Assembly: GCA_014898415.1 (NCBI GenBank)
Contig: RCTD01000019.1
Span: 1-64,000 of the forward strand
Direction: 5' to 3'
DNA length: 64,000 nt
Source: Stromatinia cepivora
Lineage: Eukaryota; Ascomycota; Leotiomycetes; Helotiales; Sclerotiniaceae
Shown here: in pieces, positions 34,255 to 47,747 of the stretch
Layout of the letters: every line of letters begins with the position of its first letter
Position numbering within the stretch: position 1 is the first letter of the stretch
The notes under the pieces: model-generated
What the model was told of the DNA's origin: nothing
The model's database searches: none
Seen by the model: only the letters and a program-made list of their open reading frames with translations
Position numbers and translations under genes: made by a program

Positions 34255-35509
34255 ATGACGACAACTACGAGCGCCTCAACCGCATCTACAACCTCAGCTC
34301 TAAGCCATCTGGTTGGTCCATTGACCACGACGTATACACCTTTGGGTTCTGATTGTAGTCAAATTTTCTGGGCCCAAAATCCAATTAATCACTGGCTGGC
34401 TTTTGGTGGTATTGGTACTGGGAGCACGACTTGCATGCCGAGCGGGTTCAACCGTGAAACAGCATGTAAGAACATGAGCCTATTTCGATTCTCGTTCTTT
34501 CTCACTTTAATCGTCATTCGTAAAAACGATCACCTTGCTTGGAGTCTACTGCTCAGATTTTAAGCTTATTTGGACATTTTCTGAATACCCTCATTAAAAA
34601 ATACTATGACTTTGTATTGACGAATCAGGCAAGCTAACATATATCAGACTATTACTCTCCAGGGATTTGCCCTACCGGATACAGCGCCGCATGCTCGTCA
34701 TTTTCCACAGGTTCAAGTGTTACCAAAACCGTAGCCACCTGTTGTCCCACGTATGTAGCGCGACTCAGAACGCAATTTATCATTGGGGTCTGACAAAAAA
34801 TCACAGAGGTTATACATGTTTTGCGGATAGGCCTTCAGATCAAATTTATGGGTGCACATCCTATTTTGCGGAGGATGCAGCATTGTCTATCAGTAGCGTA
34901 CTGTTCGATACTGTTACTGCGGCGAGCACAACATCTTATCCAGTGATATACGCTAGCACGAGAATAACTGTCACATCCGGAGTTAACAATGTGGCCGCGT
35001 ATGGCATAATCATAGAAAGAGCTTCCGACGATCCTACATGGGAATCAAGCACAACTTTATCTTCTACATCCTCTTCAACTGCATCACCGATTGCAAGTGG
35101 ATCTATCACTCTTGTCTCCGCAGCTTCATCTTCAAGCAGCACATTATCATCCCCACAATTAACGTCGGCGTCGTCAACGTCGTCGTCAGTACCATCAAGC
35201 AAGGGTTTAACCACCGGCGCCAAAGCTGGAGTAGGAGTAGGAGTTGCCCTCGGTGTCCTTTCCATTAGCGCAGTCGCTTTTCTTTTATTTAGACGGTTAC
35301 GAAAACGCTCTCAAGGGTCACAATCTGGTCCTATTGCGGGAAACGCAGCACCGACGGAATATTATGAGAAATTCAATAATGGCCCACGATATAACGACCC
35401 TTCGTATGTTTCAGAAGCTCCTTCTACAACGCCGTATCAGCGGGGAGGGGAATTGCATGGAAACGATATATCCTATGAGTTGTTGGGCAGTTCGACGCCA
35501 GTGAAATAG
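34255..35509 (+). CDS. Ser/Thr-rich single-pass membrane protein, unknown function
   Basis: The model is join(34255..34465,34648..34750,34807..35509), 338 residues. Introns are 182 and 56 nt. The outer part has paired cysteines and aromatic motifs common in fungal surface proteins (CSQIFWAQNP.., YYSPGICPTGYSAAC, TCCPTGYTCF, GCTSYF). It is followed by a Ser/Thr-rich stalk (about 190-240) that is probably O-glycosylated, one transmembrane helix (about 246-268: VGVGVALGVLSISAVAFLLF), a basic stop-transfer RRLRKRS, and a 70-residue cytosolic tail with YEKF, YVSEAP and YELL. The layout resembles cell-wall stress sensors (Wsc/Mid2 type) without a WSC domain. There is no clear N-terminal signal peptide; the N-terminus is a Thr/Ser run, so topology rests on the single helix. 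The gene is not recognised by name. Confidence 0.78.
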
Positions 35510-36524
35510 GGACGAGAGCGGGAATGCGAGGACTCAGATTGGGAATATGAATTGTATGATTTGATGTGCCTTCGGGGATCCAGAAACGTCTGGTACTTGA
35601 GATTTTGCCGGGGTAAAGAGATATACAGCCGGTCAGAATCTCGGCGGGTAATCCTTGCTGAATTGGTGTGGGGAATAAGGAATAATAAATAATAAAGGAA
35701 TTCCTGATCATAACTACTCACAAGCCTTGTAATTTTTAAAGGTACTTACTTCTAGTGTAATCTACCCCTCGAAAGAATCAAGGTTTTTTTTTGAAGACAG
35801 TGAAGATAAGCATTATAGTTATTGGTATCCCAGTATATATATCGCAGTCAGTTTTTGTAATACTGGGGTAAAGTTATAACGATGTATATAACTAATCAAT
35901 ATGGTGATAAAAAGATAGAAAAAAGACACAGATCTTCTTCGGATATTAATATAAAGTAGTGCTATAGGGAAATGGGGTGATTTATAATGTTTATTTAAAG
36001 ATCTCTTACTATAATTGTATGAAATTGTCCCGGCGATAAGGAAGGAGATTTGCATACTACTGTTATTCTATACTCTTAGAATTACTTGAGATAACATTGT
36101 TGAGATGTATTTCAAGCGGGTATAGACTTATAAGCTGCTAAAGGAGAAGAGTAATGAAGATAACGAACAACAATACGAGATTTAAAGCCAGAGGGATAAT
36201 AGTCCGAGGGAATAATAAGACTGCCTACCTGGATAATTTCAGATACCTCGCACCTCCCAATCTGTTAGGATTTGGCTAAATTCAAGAACACTAAGTTCTC
36301 GTGTGTATTTGGCTGTTTAATAAGTCCTAAAGAGATGAGCGTCTGTTTCGTTCGCACGAGCAGGGATGGTTTCTTCTTCACCGCTTTTGCTTTTAGAATC
36401 TACCGGAAGTACTAGAAGGGGTTCACCGGTCAACTAAATAGTCTAACCTAATTGGGTCACCGCCTTAATACGACAACTTACTTCCTTGACAAACATCTTC
36501 TTTTCACATCCTCAATATCTCCCA
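35510..36524. other. intergenic, no gene seen
   Basis: No gene supported. Frames on both strands are short and lack motifs. It contains the membrane-protein gene's 3' end and the CYC2 upstream region. Confidence 0.45.
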
Positions 36525-37778
36525 ATGCGACGGCAAAATCTTCTTCCTGCTGCGGCACGATTATGGCCAAAGCCTCGGTCTAGCTACCGAACTCCAGCAC
36601 ATACAGCAAAATGTCATCCCGCACGCATATTTCGACGCCATTTCATGTATCATGGTTCAACCCCTCCAAAAAATCCAATCATGACGGCCAGAAAAGCACC
36701 GCCGCCTGGGAAGCCTCAATATTTCGCCGTATCTTATCTCCTTTATATTCCAACTCCAAGGACAGAAGTAACCTATTGGTTAGATAATGAAGAAGAAGAA
36801 AGGTTGCTCAGAGTTATAGTATCCATATGTGAAATTGTTTTCTTAGGATCCCTTTTGTATGTATTGGAGAAGTTGAAAACTGCAGAGTCAAGTCAGGAAA
36901 TTTCCTCGAGTCCATTTGACTCTCCTCGATTCACCAAGTTTACTATAATTTCCGAGGAAAATGTCTCATCGACAAGTAAGCTTCTGACGATCAGACCTAA
37001 GACAACCGTAAAGTCAGATCCTTATGTGGCATATTGGGAGAATGGCCTCTGGTCAGTGGAGTTCAAGCAACCATTGTTACAAATTGCACGATCGTATACG
37101 CCATTGCCACCTGATGAAGACGCCGCGAAGGGAGATCTTCGTTTCTTGATTCGGAAAGAACCAAATGGTGAAATGTCGAATTATTTGTTTGGATTGCAAG
37201 CCGATTCCGAGGTTGAGCTTCGAGGTCCTCACGTTGAATTTGACTTGCCACAGGATGTGGAAGAGGTTGTTTTCTTGGCGGGTGGAACAGGAATTGCTCC
37301 TGCTGTGCAGGTTATTCATACCTTACTGGAAGCACGGAAGTCAGATGGAAAACGACCACGGGTTCGTATCATATGGGCAAATAGGAGAAGGGAGGATTGC
37401 GTCGGGGGTGAGATGCATACACTGGTTTCGGGATCGGATACACTCACAGTAGACGGTACTGGTCTTATAGTGCAGCAATTGCAAAGGATCCAACAAAAAT
37501 ACCCAGAAAATCTCCAAGTAAATTATGTTGTGGATGACGAGGGAACATTCATTGATCAGAGGATGATATCGCAAGCCATGCAATCCAGTTCCGAGGCAAT
37601 GTACGGATCAGTCACAGCGGAAAGTAACTCAAAGTTACTTTTCGTATCAGGACCTGAAGGTTTCATAAACCACTTCGCTGGACCAAAAAAGTGGTGGAAT
37701 GGCAGACAAGAACAAGGAGAACTTGGAGGTGTCCTTGGCCATATGGGTGTAAGCAACTGGAAGGTATTCAAGCTTTGA
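36525..37778 (+). CDS. CYC2: mitochondrial Cyc2-type flavin reductase
   Basis: One uninterrupted frame of 417 residues from ATG 36,525; no earlier in-frame ATG is seen. The N-terminal 50 residues are rich in Arg, Ala and Ser without acids (MRRQNLLPAAARLWPKPRSS), as in mitochondrial presequences. A hydrophobic stretch follows (about 96-116, VIVSICEIVFLGSLLYVLEKL). Then comes a ferredoxin-reductase-type fold: FAD motif RSYTPLPP (about 188) and NAD(P)-binding VVFLAGGTGIAPAVQVIH (about 251). SGPEGFINHFAGPKKW near the end is a Cyc2 hallmark. Yeast Cyc2 sits in the inner membrane facing the intermembrane space and reduces heme or apocytochrome c during holo-cytochrome c assembly. The segment between the presequence and residue 140 is unusual and might hide an in-frame intron. 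Confidence 0.85.
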   Translation: MRRQNLLPAAARLWPKPRSSYRTPAHTAKCHPARIFRRHFMYHGSTPPKNPIMTARKAPPPGKPQYFAVSYLLYIPTPRTEVTYWLDNEEEERLLRVIVSICEIVFLGSLLYVLEKLKTAESSQEISSSPFDSPRFTKFTIISEENVSSTSKLLTIRPKTTVKSDPYVAYWENGLWSVEFKQPLLQIARSYTPLPPDEDAAKGDLRFLIRKEPNGEMSNYLFGLQADSEVELRGPHVEFDLPQDVEEVVFLAGGTGIAPAVQVIHTLLEARKSDGKRPRVRIIWANRRREDCVGGEMHTLVSGSDTLTVDGTGLIVQQLQRIQQKYPENLQVNYVVDDEGTFIDQRMISQAMQSSSEAMYGSVTAESNSKLLFVSGPEGFINHFAGPKKWWNGRQEQGELGGVLGHMGVSNWKVFKL

Positions 37779-39989
37779 CAGCGGGCTTTCATGAGAGATA
37801 CGACCAAGGCCCTGATCTGTTGTACGACATGCATTAATGCGACATATATCATTTCAATCACCTCTGATGTTAAATATCTACCCAGATAACATTCGAGAAT
37901 AGCATGTGTGTTCAGTTTCGGTTCGTGACGACACAGGTGGTTTGAAGATGTGTGCATTGTTGGGCTCTGGATCCATGTCCGCTTTAATGATTCTTATGAG
38001 TGAACGAGCGACGCAAGTGTGAAATGGAATCCTATTCTGTCGTCTTTTCCCATTCTACGCTACCATGGGTGGCATGATCACATATTTGCCCTCTCAATAC
38101 GTGAGTTGACGGTGATGGAAATTTCCTACTTGGAGAACGAATAGATCCATCGTAATTTCTATCATCTCATTTCCACTATTACCATGCTTCAAGTCCTATC
38201 ATTTGGAGTGCAATTCGATTTCCCAAGCATGTACATATTTGGGAGTTCTTTCTCAATCTAGTAATCTTAAATGAGGAGGGGCAAAATTCCTCGCTCGGAT
38301 AGATTCCTAAATTTCAATTACGCCAGCTTGTGGCATGGCTCCTTAAGATAAAGAAAATACAGACAGAGTAGTGGTTATATCTTCGTAGTCTTCAAGCCAT
38401 TCCCCAATTAGTCATCCTTAAGTTGTTGGATTTTAGTTTCATAAATTTTTGGAAATAGATTTTAACAGTTAACTCATATTTGACGAAGATGTTGGGTTCA
38501 GAAAGGTTTTTCTTGACGTGCTGTACTTATCTGTGAATAGTTCTCTGTTGTACGTCTCATGGATGAGGTGATTTATATGCATTTTGACTTGATATTAAAT
38601 CACATCGTAGGAATTCATATTGGCCCCGTCTTAACGATGTTCATAGCACCGAAAATCAAAATAAAGCAATTCGAACTCTCGCGCGAAAACTGCGTTCAAG
38701 ATTATCAAAATATCAGAAAGATCTATAGGTAATTATCTAAATACCACATCCGGTTCTATCCCCTTCTCCTTTCTATTACTATTACTCCCGCACCATAATT
38801 TCCGCTCGTTCAGCGCTAGTCCGCTACACTTTTACCTTCGGATCTAATATAAACATCATCTCATCTACAAACGTATCTCTCCCTAACCATCTATCCTATC
38901 ACGAAACCCGTCTAGATCTTTCACAGTACTCTCCTGGGTACTTGGTGCTCACCACATAAATTCGGGCGTGCCATGAGTTTTGGATGATTAATCTACGCAT
39001 ATGTGTTTTTCTGGTTTTGAGACGGGATATTGGTGGGGAATATATATATGGATCTGCCCTGGTATTGGTACCGGGGCAGTGATCTCCGGGATGAAATATA
39101 TTGAATATGATGCGAATTTGGACGCTATAAGTTTAGGCATAGATTTGAAGAGATCGCTGGAGTGGTTAATCGTGAGCTGGGTGCTAGCTAAGCAGATATG
39201 CGTGTCAATTCCGGTGGTTCTCTGATGGCTTTATGAGCTAGGCAGTAGGAGCTATTAGCAGAATTCGATTTGTTGAATCCTAGGAATCTATCCCAATGAT
39301 AGATTGTACTGGACTCGACGGAGTCTGTGAGATTGAGTGTAAATTCGATGATAATGCCTTCCTTGGTCACGGGATTTTGTGAGAGAGAAAAGAAGACCAG
39401 ATTGATGCTGTGGCTATGAGTTTTGGTTCTGAATGAAGGTGATAGTGCTAGGATATGGTATTTGCTGGGTGTGGTAGAGATGGAGGATGGTTATTCATAT
39501 TTTTAAAGGGGATTCAATGTGATGAGATGATATCAAATTTTAAGAAATGGAACTTGATGAAACATAGTATAAATGAACTCTCATTAATTACCAATCAATC
39601 CATCAAACACATGAAAATCTGACTAAGTCAAAATCATATAATTTAAACCTATATTCGGTAATTATCAGATGGTAGATTTAACTCTCTTTAATAAAGTCTT
39701 TGATTTCTAATCGATAAAAAGATTATATAATCTCGGGCGATAATATAATTCGAAAAGATATACTTTTGACGAATTTGAAATAAAAATTTTCAATATTTTA
39801 TTTAATATTTATTTTTAAAAATTTCTTAAACTGTTTAAGATTCTATATAGTATTTTTCATTTTCATTTTCAAATTTTAATTTAAATAATTGTATAATTTT
39901 TATTTAAAATTTTGTTGAATTCAATATCTGAATAATTCTAATTCCAATATAAGATTATAGTATATAATATATTCGAATCTTATAGAATT
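37779..39989. other. intergenic, grading into AT-rich repeat DNA
   Basis: 2.2 kb without a supported gene. Composition drops sharply near 39,480, where the second AT-rich block starts. The 75-codon frame at 39,001-39,225 has no recognisable feature. The GAATT target site of the gypsy element is at 39,985-39,989. Confidence 0.5.
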
Positions 39990-40271
39990 TGTCACGAATC
40001 GTGAACCACAGGAGGCTAACCACGTGATACCTCTTATCTCCCATATCAATTTATGAGCTGATCATCTGTGTGTATGCGTTACGAATCATACGATTTAGTA
40101 TGGTAAAATGGTAACCCTAATAATGCTTACGCACAACCCTGCAGCCCACAAATGGGTATTTATGTATATATATTTAATCGCTTCTTACAAACCATAATTC
40201 TTCAATTGTAGATTCTAAAGAATATAATTGATCCTGTTTATTCAGTTTTATTATAGCTTTTGTACATCACA
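39990..40271 (+). repeat. 5' LTR of right gypsy copy
   Basis: 282 bp, TGTCACGAATCGTGAACC .. GTACATCACA. The least mutated of the four LTRs at its start. Confidence 0.92.
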
Positions 40272-41642
40272 TTATCTACAATTTATTTATAAATGTTTGA
40301 TTATCTAATGATCTTTCAAATAATACCTTACTTTAATAATACCTTCTTAAATGAACTTTTATAAACATTATATCCAAAGGAAGAAGATCTATTCCGATTT
40401 AATCGATGAAGATATAAATACCTTTAAAAATGTATTATCACTTTTATAATACAACGAATTCTTTCTTTTGTATACTCCAAACCTTCGAAAGTATATTCTG
40501 AGGAACTCTTTTCTTCTCCTTAATTATTTCAACAATTTTTCGAAGAAAATATAAATACAGGATTGGATAACGTTATTATTGGAAGAAAGAAAATTAGTAA
40601 AAAGAAGATTTCAATATATGAAGTTGATATTTTTAATAATTCAATTGTTCTTTTCGAATCATTATTATAATTATAAGATTTCTATATAATAATTATAAAT
40701 TTGAAAGAGAAGAATCGATAATTGAAAATTATAATAATAACGAGTTCTGCAATAATATAATCTTTTTTTGAATTTCAAATGATATTTATATAAATATCTA
40801 GATCAATAATAGTATCTGAAATTTCCCTTATTTTTTTAATCGAAATCCAAGGATCTTTATTCAAGTAAACCCAAAGATCCCGAAGTTAAAGGAAGAAAAC
40901 TTTGATCAAACAATCTAATCATTAAGGGCCCTCCAAAAATTCTCCTTTTCTTTTAAGAAATAATAATTTATTTAATAATTAGGGATCCTTTTATTTAAGA
41001 AATCAATTTAATTAATCAAAATTGTATTCCTATATCAATTATAATTCGCAGTAAAATATATATACACTAAAATCTATAAATCTTATTATTAAATTTAGCA
41101 ATAATATTGAATCTAAAATTAATTTATAGTAATTATTGATTATAAAATAATTTAAGTTGTATATTATATTATTTAAAAATGAAATACAATGCTATATATA
41201 TATAATCGACTAAATTGAATCGGAAGTATAAATATATTATCATACTCTTTATATACAAATACCCTGATTTACAATATTCGAATTGATCAAACAATTTATA
41301 GCGATCTATTGGAACCCAGTCGAAATCGATAATGTTTGTTTTCAATATAAGATATAGATTATATCTAATATAATTCGATATAACAATTTTCTAGAATAAT
41401 ATAAAAAGTTTAGATTACTTATTATCCAAATAAAGATTACCGATAATAAAATTCTATTCAGGGATCTTGAATAAAAGATTTCCGATTTTCTTTTGTGAAT
41501 GATAATAATACCTATCAAGGATCATAAGATTATAAAAGAATTCGCAAATATATTTATTAAAGTAAATCAAAACAAAATTTCATTATAAGAACGAAATCGA
41601 TATTATATTAATCGAAAAGCTTTTATAATTACTTGTAAATCA

Positions 41643-41951
41643 ATGGTTATTATGAATCCCTTACAATCCTTTCGAAACTTTAATAACTCCAATTTTGGAA
41701 TTTTTATGTTTCCGAAACTATTTCCATTCCGGAATACCCCTTTCGGATATATCAGTCCTACCGTATCCAATAATTATTCGAATTTCAAATGTTCATTGCC
41801 CTCTTTTTCTTCTGAAGCAATATATATATCAATGTTTTGTATCGATAATCTCAATGAAATCGAGATGATACAAAAAGAAGTAAAAGAATTCGAAGAATAT
41901 CAGAATATTGAAAAAGATTTCAATTTAGAAATTACAATTAAAATTATATAG
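41643..41951 (+). pseudogene. gag-like remnant of right gypsy copy
   Basis: A 102-residue frame between the 5' LTR and the protease. It has a Glu/Lys-rich end (EIEMIQKEVKEFEEYQNIEKDFN) typical of the gag-pol hinge. Assigned by position only. Confidence 0.45.
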
Positions 41952-42089
41952 AATATTTGTTTAGAAAAAGAAAAGTATTTAAAATCAAATATTTAAATTC
42001 CATTTCTATTCTAAATATTATATAGGATATAAGATTTCTTGATTTAACCAAGCTTATGGAAGAAAAAGCATTTACTCTTTTCTACAACT

Positions 42090-42481
42090 TTTCGAAAAAT
42101 GATTATATTTATTAATCAAAAGTATTCATTAATTTTGGAGCAAATGAATTCGCTTTTATTAATATCATATTCCTTACTTGTTTATTTCCTATATTTAAAT
42201 CTAGAATTATATTGTTTAAAGTTTCAATTGAAATTAAAGAATATAATGATATACAAGACTATATTATTACTTATTTTATATTCCTTAATTTAATGGTCAA
42301 TAATTGTGAACAATCTTTTATTCTTTTCTTTATTACTGAATTAAGGAGTTATAATGTTATTTTAGATAGATTTTGGTTATCAGAGATTCGAACGAAATTC
42401 GATTGCTTCAATAGATGTTTTGAATGGCTTAAAGAAAGATCCTGTATCATTTTTTATTCGAATAATCTCTTTGTTATCTAA
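42090..42481 (+). pseudogene. aspartic protease remnant of right gypsy copy
   Basis: Two overlapping frames. The second includes YNVILDRFWLSEI..KFDCFNRCFEW, the retropepsin C-terminal block (hydrophobic-LG..WL....D) that precedes the RT linker in gypsy elements. The active-site segment just upstream is the equivalent of the left copy's FIDFGANG. Confidence 0.65.
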
Positions 42482-43139
42482 TCATCCTTTTGCAAACAAA
42501 AAATCAATTGATTAACTCAATAAAATGCTGATCAATAAGATGATCAGTTCAAAGAATATTAGAATCGAAGAGATTTATAATTAAATAGATCAATTGTAGT
42601 TGATGATATATAATAAGAACTTTCAAATATGAATATAATACAAACTTTTGTTGAAAAGGAAGAGATCCCGATTTTTTTTAAATTCAATCCATTTTTTTTT
42701 CAATCAATTATATTATTATTGTAGATCTATGAATATCTTCTTTGTATATCGTCCGAAATCTTTGATCTATATATATTCAAATCCGATAAGTTTTAATTAG
42801 AATATAAAAGAGATAAACAAATTGAATTCTTTATTATTATTCTAAAAGAATTCGATGATATGATAGATTTCTGATAGAACAAATGATATACGAAAGAGAG
42901 AATGCTGATTGCCTTGATCGAATTTAAGAATACAAAAGTTCGAAAGAAATTCGATTGAGTATTGACCGAAATTGATTTAGAATCTAAAATACTATTTGAA
43001 CATCGATAGTATCATTGAACTTTTTCTAAGTATAAATCAAACATTTTATTTTCTAATCGATTTTATAATTATAAAATTATATTGGAAGATAAAGGAGAAC
43101 AAATTTTGTGTTATAATCCGTTTTACAAAATATCCTTGG

Positions 43140-44350
43140 AATAATTGGAAATCATCAAAGAATATATTATGGATAATTTCAGCAAAGGTTTTATTGAATT
43201 TAGTTAAGCTTTTTATATTGTATTTATTCTATTCATCAAAAAACCCAATAGTAGTTTGAGGTTTTATATAGATTTCAGATTATTAAATTCTTTAATATAT
43301 AAAGATCAGTATCCTCTCCCTTTGATCGACAAAATACTTTCTCGGCTTTTCAATGCTAAGGTCTTTATCAAACTCGATATTCATTAAGCTTTCTATTGTA
43401 TAAAAATGGATCCTGTTTCGGAAAAGTATACTATCTTTCAAATCCGATATGGATTATATAAATACAAGATCGTATTATTCGGATTAACGAATGATTTCGC
43501 AATCTATTAATATTATATGAATAATATTCTATTTGATTACTTAAACATCTTTTATATAATATATTTCAATAATATTCTAATCTATTCCGAAAACGAAAAA
43601 AAGCATCAAATTTATATTAAATTAATTCTCGAACGATTAGAAACTATTGATCTATAAATGAATCTTAAGAAATATAAATTCAATGTTATATATATTAAAT
43701 ATTTAGATTTTATTATTTTTATTAAAAAAGTAAAGGTGAACCCTGAAAAGATTGAGATAATTGAGAATTGAATCTTTCCGATAATAATGAAAGGGATCTA
43801 ATTATTCTTTGGTTTTTACAATTTTTATTGATGGTTCATTAAGGATTATAATATAATAGCGAAATCTTTTAATGAATTCATTAAAGCAAACATTAAGTTT
43901 GTATTCGACGAAGTATGCCAAAATGTATTCAATATCTTGAAGAAAAAGTTTATCTTTATTCTATTCCTGTAATATTATAATCATTGATTCCCTTGTATAC
44001 TCGAAACAAATATATCTGATAAAATAATTACTAATATATTATCACAATAATATAACAAAGATTGATTTCCTGTAGCTTATTTCTTTAAGATCATGATTGT
44101 TATTAAACTGAATTACAAAGTTTATGATAAGGAAATACTATTAATCATTCAATCTTTTAATTATTAAAGAACAGAATTTGTTAATTCACTATATAAAATC
44201 AAGGTTTATATTAATTATAAAACCTTTAAATATTTCATAATTATTAAAACTTTCAATGTTCGATAAATTCGTTAAGTAGAAGTTTTAGTCGATTATAACT
44301 TTATCATTATATACCGCCCTAAAAAAGATAATCCTTTCATTAATACTTTA
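43140..44350 (+). pseudogene. reverse transcriptase and RNase H remnant of right gypsy copy
   Basis: Read through stops on the plus strand, 43,260-43,640 shows LRFYIDFRLLN, YKDQYPLPLIDKILSRL, KVFIKLDI, a substrate-loop and a decayed catalytic strand (YFNNILIYS in place of YLDDILIYS). 43,810-44,350 shows GFYNFY..FIKDY, CILETNISD (RNase H, original LETDASD), FPVAYFFKIM, NYKVYDKEILLII, and ending DYNFIIIYRPKKDNP. This is the canonical Ty3/gypsy RT-RNase H series. Many stops; not functional. Confidence 0.88.
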
Positions 44351-44499
44351 ATTTATCAAATTGATAAATTAAATTTTCAAAATTATATCAAAAAAAAAAT
44401 CGCCTTTAATAATTTATTAAAATAATCAAATTGATACCGAAATTATGAAAAAAGCTTTACGAAAGTATTACCTAAATGAAATAACGATTATTAATATCG

Positions 44500-46100
44500 A
44501 TTTGAATAAAATCATTCCTCGATTCAATTTAATTAATTGTATTATCGAAGCAAATAAAACTATAGATAATTTGTTAACATTCAGAATATAAATTATTCAA
44601 AATCATAAGTATATATTATTCCAAAATGATCTTTTGTTTTACAATAACTGCTTGATGATACTTGATATTAATAATCTTCGAATTTATTTGATTTGTGAAA
44701 CCCATAATTTTGTTTCTATTATTTATTTTAATATAAACAAAACTTATCTTTTATTATTTCAATAATACTATTGATCCAAAATATACAATATTGTAATCAG
44801 ATATATATGTAATTGTTATACTTACAAATACAATTCTATTCCATACAATCATACCCCTGGTTTATTGCATTCATTTCCGATTCCTAATCGAGTATGGTAA
44901 TATATTATTATAGATTATTATAATTTTAATAAGGATAAATATAAATATAATAACATTTTAATCATTATTGATTGATTAATAAAGTAAACTATCTCCATAT
45001 TTTGTTATAAATTAATCGATACTTGAATTTAAATATAATTATATTTTTATTATATATATTGATATTATGATCCCTTTGATATTATAATATCAGATCGCGG
45101 CCCTCAATTTATATCACAATTCTGAAAGGAATTCAGTTAAATCCTAGGAATCAATCTCAAATTATCTATTGTTCATTATCCCCAAACCGATGGTCAAATT
45201 GAGATCTATAATCAGTACCTTCAATAGCAATTAAGATCGTTTGTTAGCTATTATCAAGATAATTAATCAGAATTCCTATCTATAATGGATTACACACAAT
45301 TTATTCTTCTATACGACTTCTTAAAAGGGTTTATACCTTACAAAACCCTATACAGGCATACACCGAAATGTATATGGGAATGAAAGGAAGACACTGGTAA
45401 ACCAATAAACGATATGAATGTGTATAATGCCTGTATATATATAGAACACAATAGATTAGCTTTTATATAAACAAAAAAAGGCTTATTGTATGTCTAAGCC
45501 AAGATATCGAAATTTATGAATGTTTATTGATGTGAAGTCGATTTCGATATCGGAGATTATATATAATTCAATATAAAGAGTTATTCTATCTAGAGATTAT
45601 TTAAGAAACTGGATTTCCTAATTTAAAGAAGATTCAAGATCATTGATTGATTTGAAAGCTTTTTCAAGTTCGAACTCCTAATTACAATGAAAATTCATTC
45701 TATTTTCCTTTCAGATCGATTATGCAAAATATATAACGATTCTCTTTCTGATTAGATATTCGAATCATCTCCATCTATTAATATAACTGGTAATTCGGAA
45801 TGAAAAATGGAAAAGATCCTAATAGTAAAAAAAGCACGAAAAACTCTATTATATAGAGTTTCGTGGTTTAATAGTAATATCAATCTTACCTGATATTTTG
45901 TTTCCGATTTTAAAATATCATCGTATTTTCTACGCGATTTTCATTTGACCAATTCAATATTGCTTAATCCTTTTAATCGATTAATTGATTGGATAAAGCT
46001 TTATAAAAGCGGAGAGGATAATTATAATCATATAGATAACGATTCATTTATGAAACTAAGGGAAAGGAAAGTATTCTTTAATACAGCAGATTAGATATTA
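44500..46100 (+). pseudogene. integrase and chromodomain remnant of right gypsy copy
   Basis: About 45,090-45,240 reads SDRGPQFISQF.KEFS.ILGINLKLS..HYPQTDGQIEIYNQYLQQ, the DDE integrase core block. 45,610-45,760 gives the SH3-like tail. 45,830-46,090 gives LLYRVSWFNSN..LTWYP-like and RDFHL..NP..RL..WIKLY, which fits a C-terminal chromodomain that targets insertion to heterochromatin. Confidence 0.8.
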
Positions 46101-46222
46101 TGATTTTATAATGGTATATATATATACGATCGTGAAAGGATCGAAAACCTATACAAATTCGAGAGAATTTGATTGTATATGTATATAGCCCGAGCTCTAT
46201 ATAATAGACAAGCTATCACCAT

Positions 46223-46372
46223 TGTAACGAACCCAACGAGCGTTTAGAGATCAATCTTAGAATTAAAAGCTACAGAGCTAAAGAGAGTGTGCTACGAAGC
46301 TATATATATGATCGGTTCGGAGCTTAGTATTGTATTAGCCCGATTGTATGCGATCATGTGTATCTCGTGATA
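46223..46372 (-). repeat. 150-bp LTR of nested element (right copy, lower)
   Basis: It starts TGTAACGAACCCAACGAG and ends CTCGTGATA, followed by CTACCCCCTCTTTC. Confidence 0.88.
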
Positions 46373-47747
46373 CTACCCCCTCTTTCTGAAGAGTTCGCCT
46401 TAAACTCATTTTAAACGAATGACTTAAATACAAAATGATCATTAATCTTCTTTTGATAAAAATTCCTGATGTGTGGATTGTATTACAGTCAACAAATATA
46501 CATCCATTGTACTATATACCTTCTCCAAGCGATTTTCAAAATATCGATCATTGATTATCTCTTCTAGATCTTTATCATTGTTGTTTTCGGATTCAATAAT
46601 CAATATAATAACCGGAATAGGCTTTTGTCGATCTTGGACTCCTTAATACAGATCTAGCGGATAGGCTTGTACCTAATAAGAATTATTTCCATATCGTATA
46701 CATTTATTTTATTTATACAAAAGAATTCTTTCAGAAAGGGAAAACTCGGGTATTCGTATGCAAAATAGAATCAAAGTACAATTGGGCTTATCCGATTGGG
46801 TATTAAAAAAACTAAAAGTATTAATGATATTAAGATTGTTAATGTCTATTGGATTGTAATTCCAAAAGTAGGATGAATTCTGCAATATATATAGGGTTCT
46901 AGATTCATTAGAGTAGGATAATATAAGGAATCTATTCATTGTATAAGTAATTAATTATTGTATGATTTGAATAAAGTCGGAATAAAAACGAAGAAGAGAA
47001 AGTTGTTAAAAAAGATAATTTCTAAGAGTAATATTGAATTTATTACGAAAGATTGAGATTTTATTTGAATCAAGTTAATTCTGATTTTTAGCTTTGTAAA
47101 AGGTTCTTTTGAATTTTGCAATATAGGTATATAAAGAATCGGTTTCTTGTTTGAAAATAAATAGCTTATCTTCAGCTTCTTGAACTTTATTCGGATTATT
47201 GTAAATATATATGAATTGATTCAGAATCATTGTATAATCTAAAAAAACGTTTTGATTAAGAAAAGAAAGCTAAAGTAGTACTATAATTTATATATAAGAT
47301 TCGAGATTGAAATAAACATAATAAAATTGAACTGTAGAGTCGCCGATTGCAATGCTATCTATTTATAGTTTCACTCGAATCGAAGAAAGCTAGATATCGA
47401 ACTTTTGAGAGCTACTACTGAACTTTTCAGGATCAAAGAGAGAGGGTTTCAGACAAAAAGGAATATGAGCAGTCGAAATACATTCGAGAATTAGAGAGTG
47501 TAGAAACGAGATTTCATTCCGTTAATGAATCATTTCGTTACGAAGTTCTATAATCATAAGGTTTATCGAATCGTAATCCATAGCTTAGAAATTAAAGGTA
47601 AGAAAAAAGACAATATTTTCGAATAATATCAAGAAGATCTATATACAAATAAATAAGTATAAATGTATACCTAAATAGGAGTAAACAGAGTATATATGAG
47701 CATATGTATATGTTATTCCATTTCTTATTTGAAAAAGCTTTTAATAA

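Noticed and set aside
39001..39225. 74-codon frame with hydrophobic and Trp-rich start
   Set aside because: No second exon, no homologous motif, no codon pattern; probably chance.
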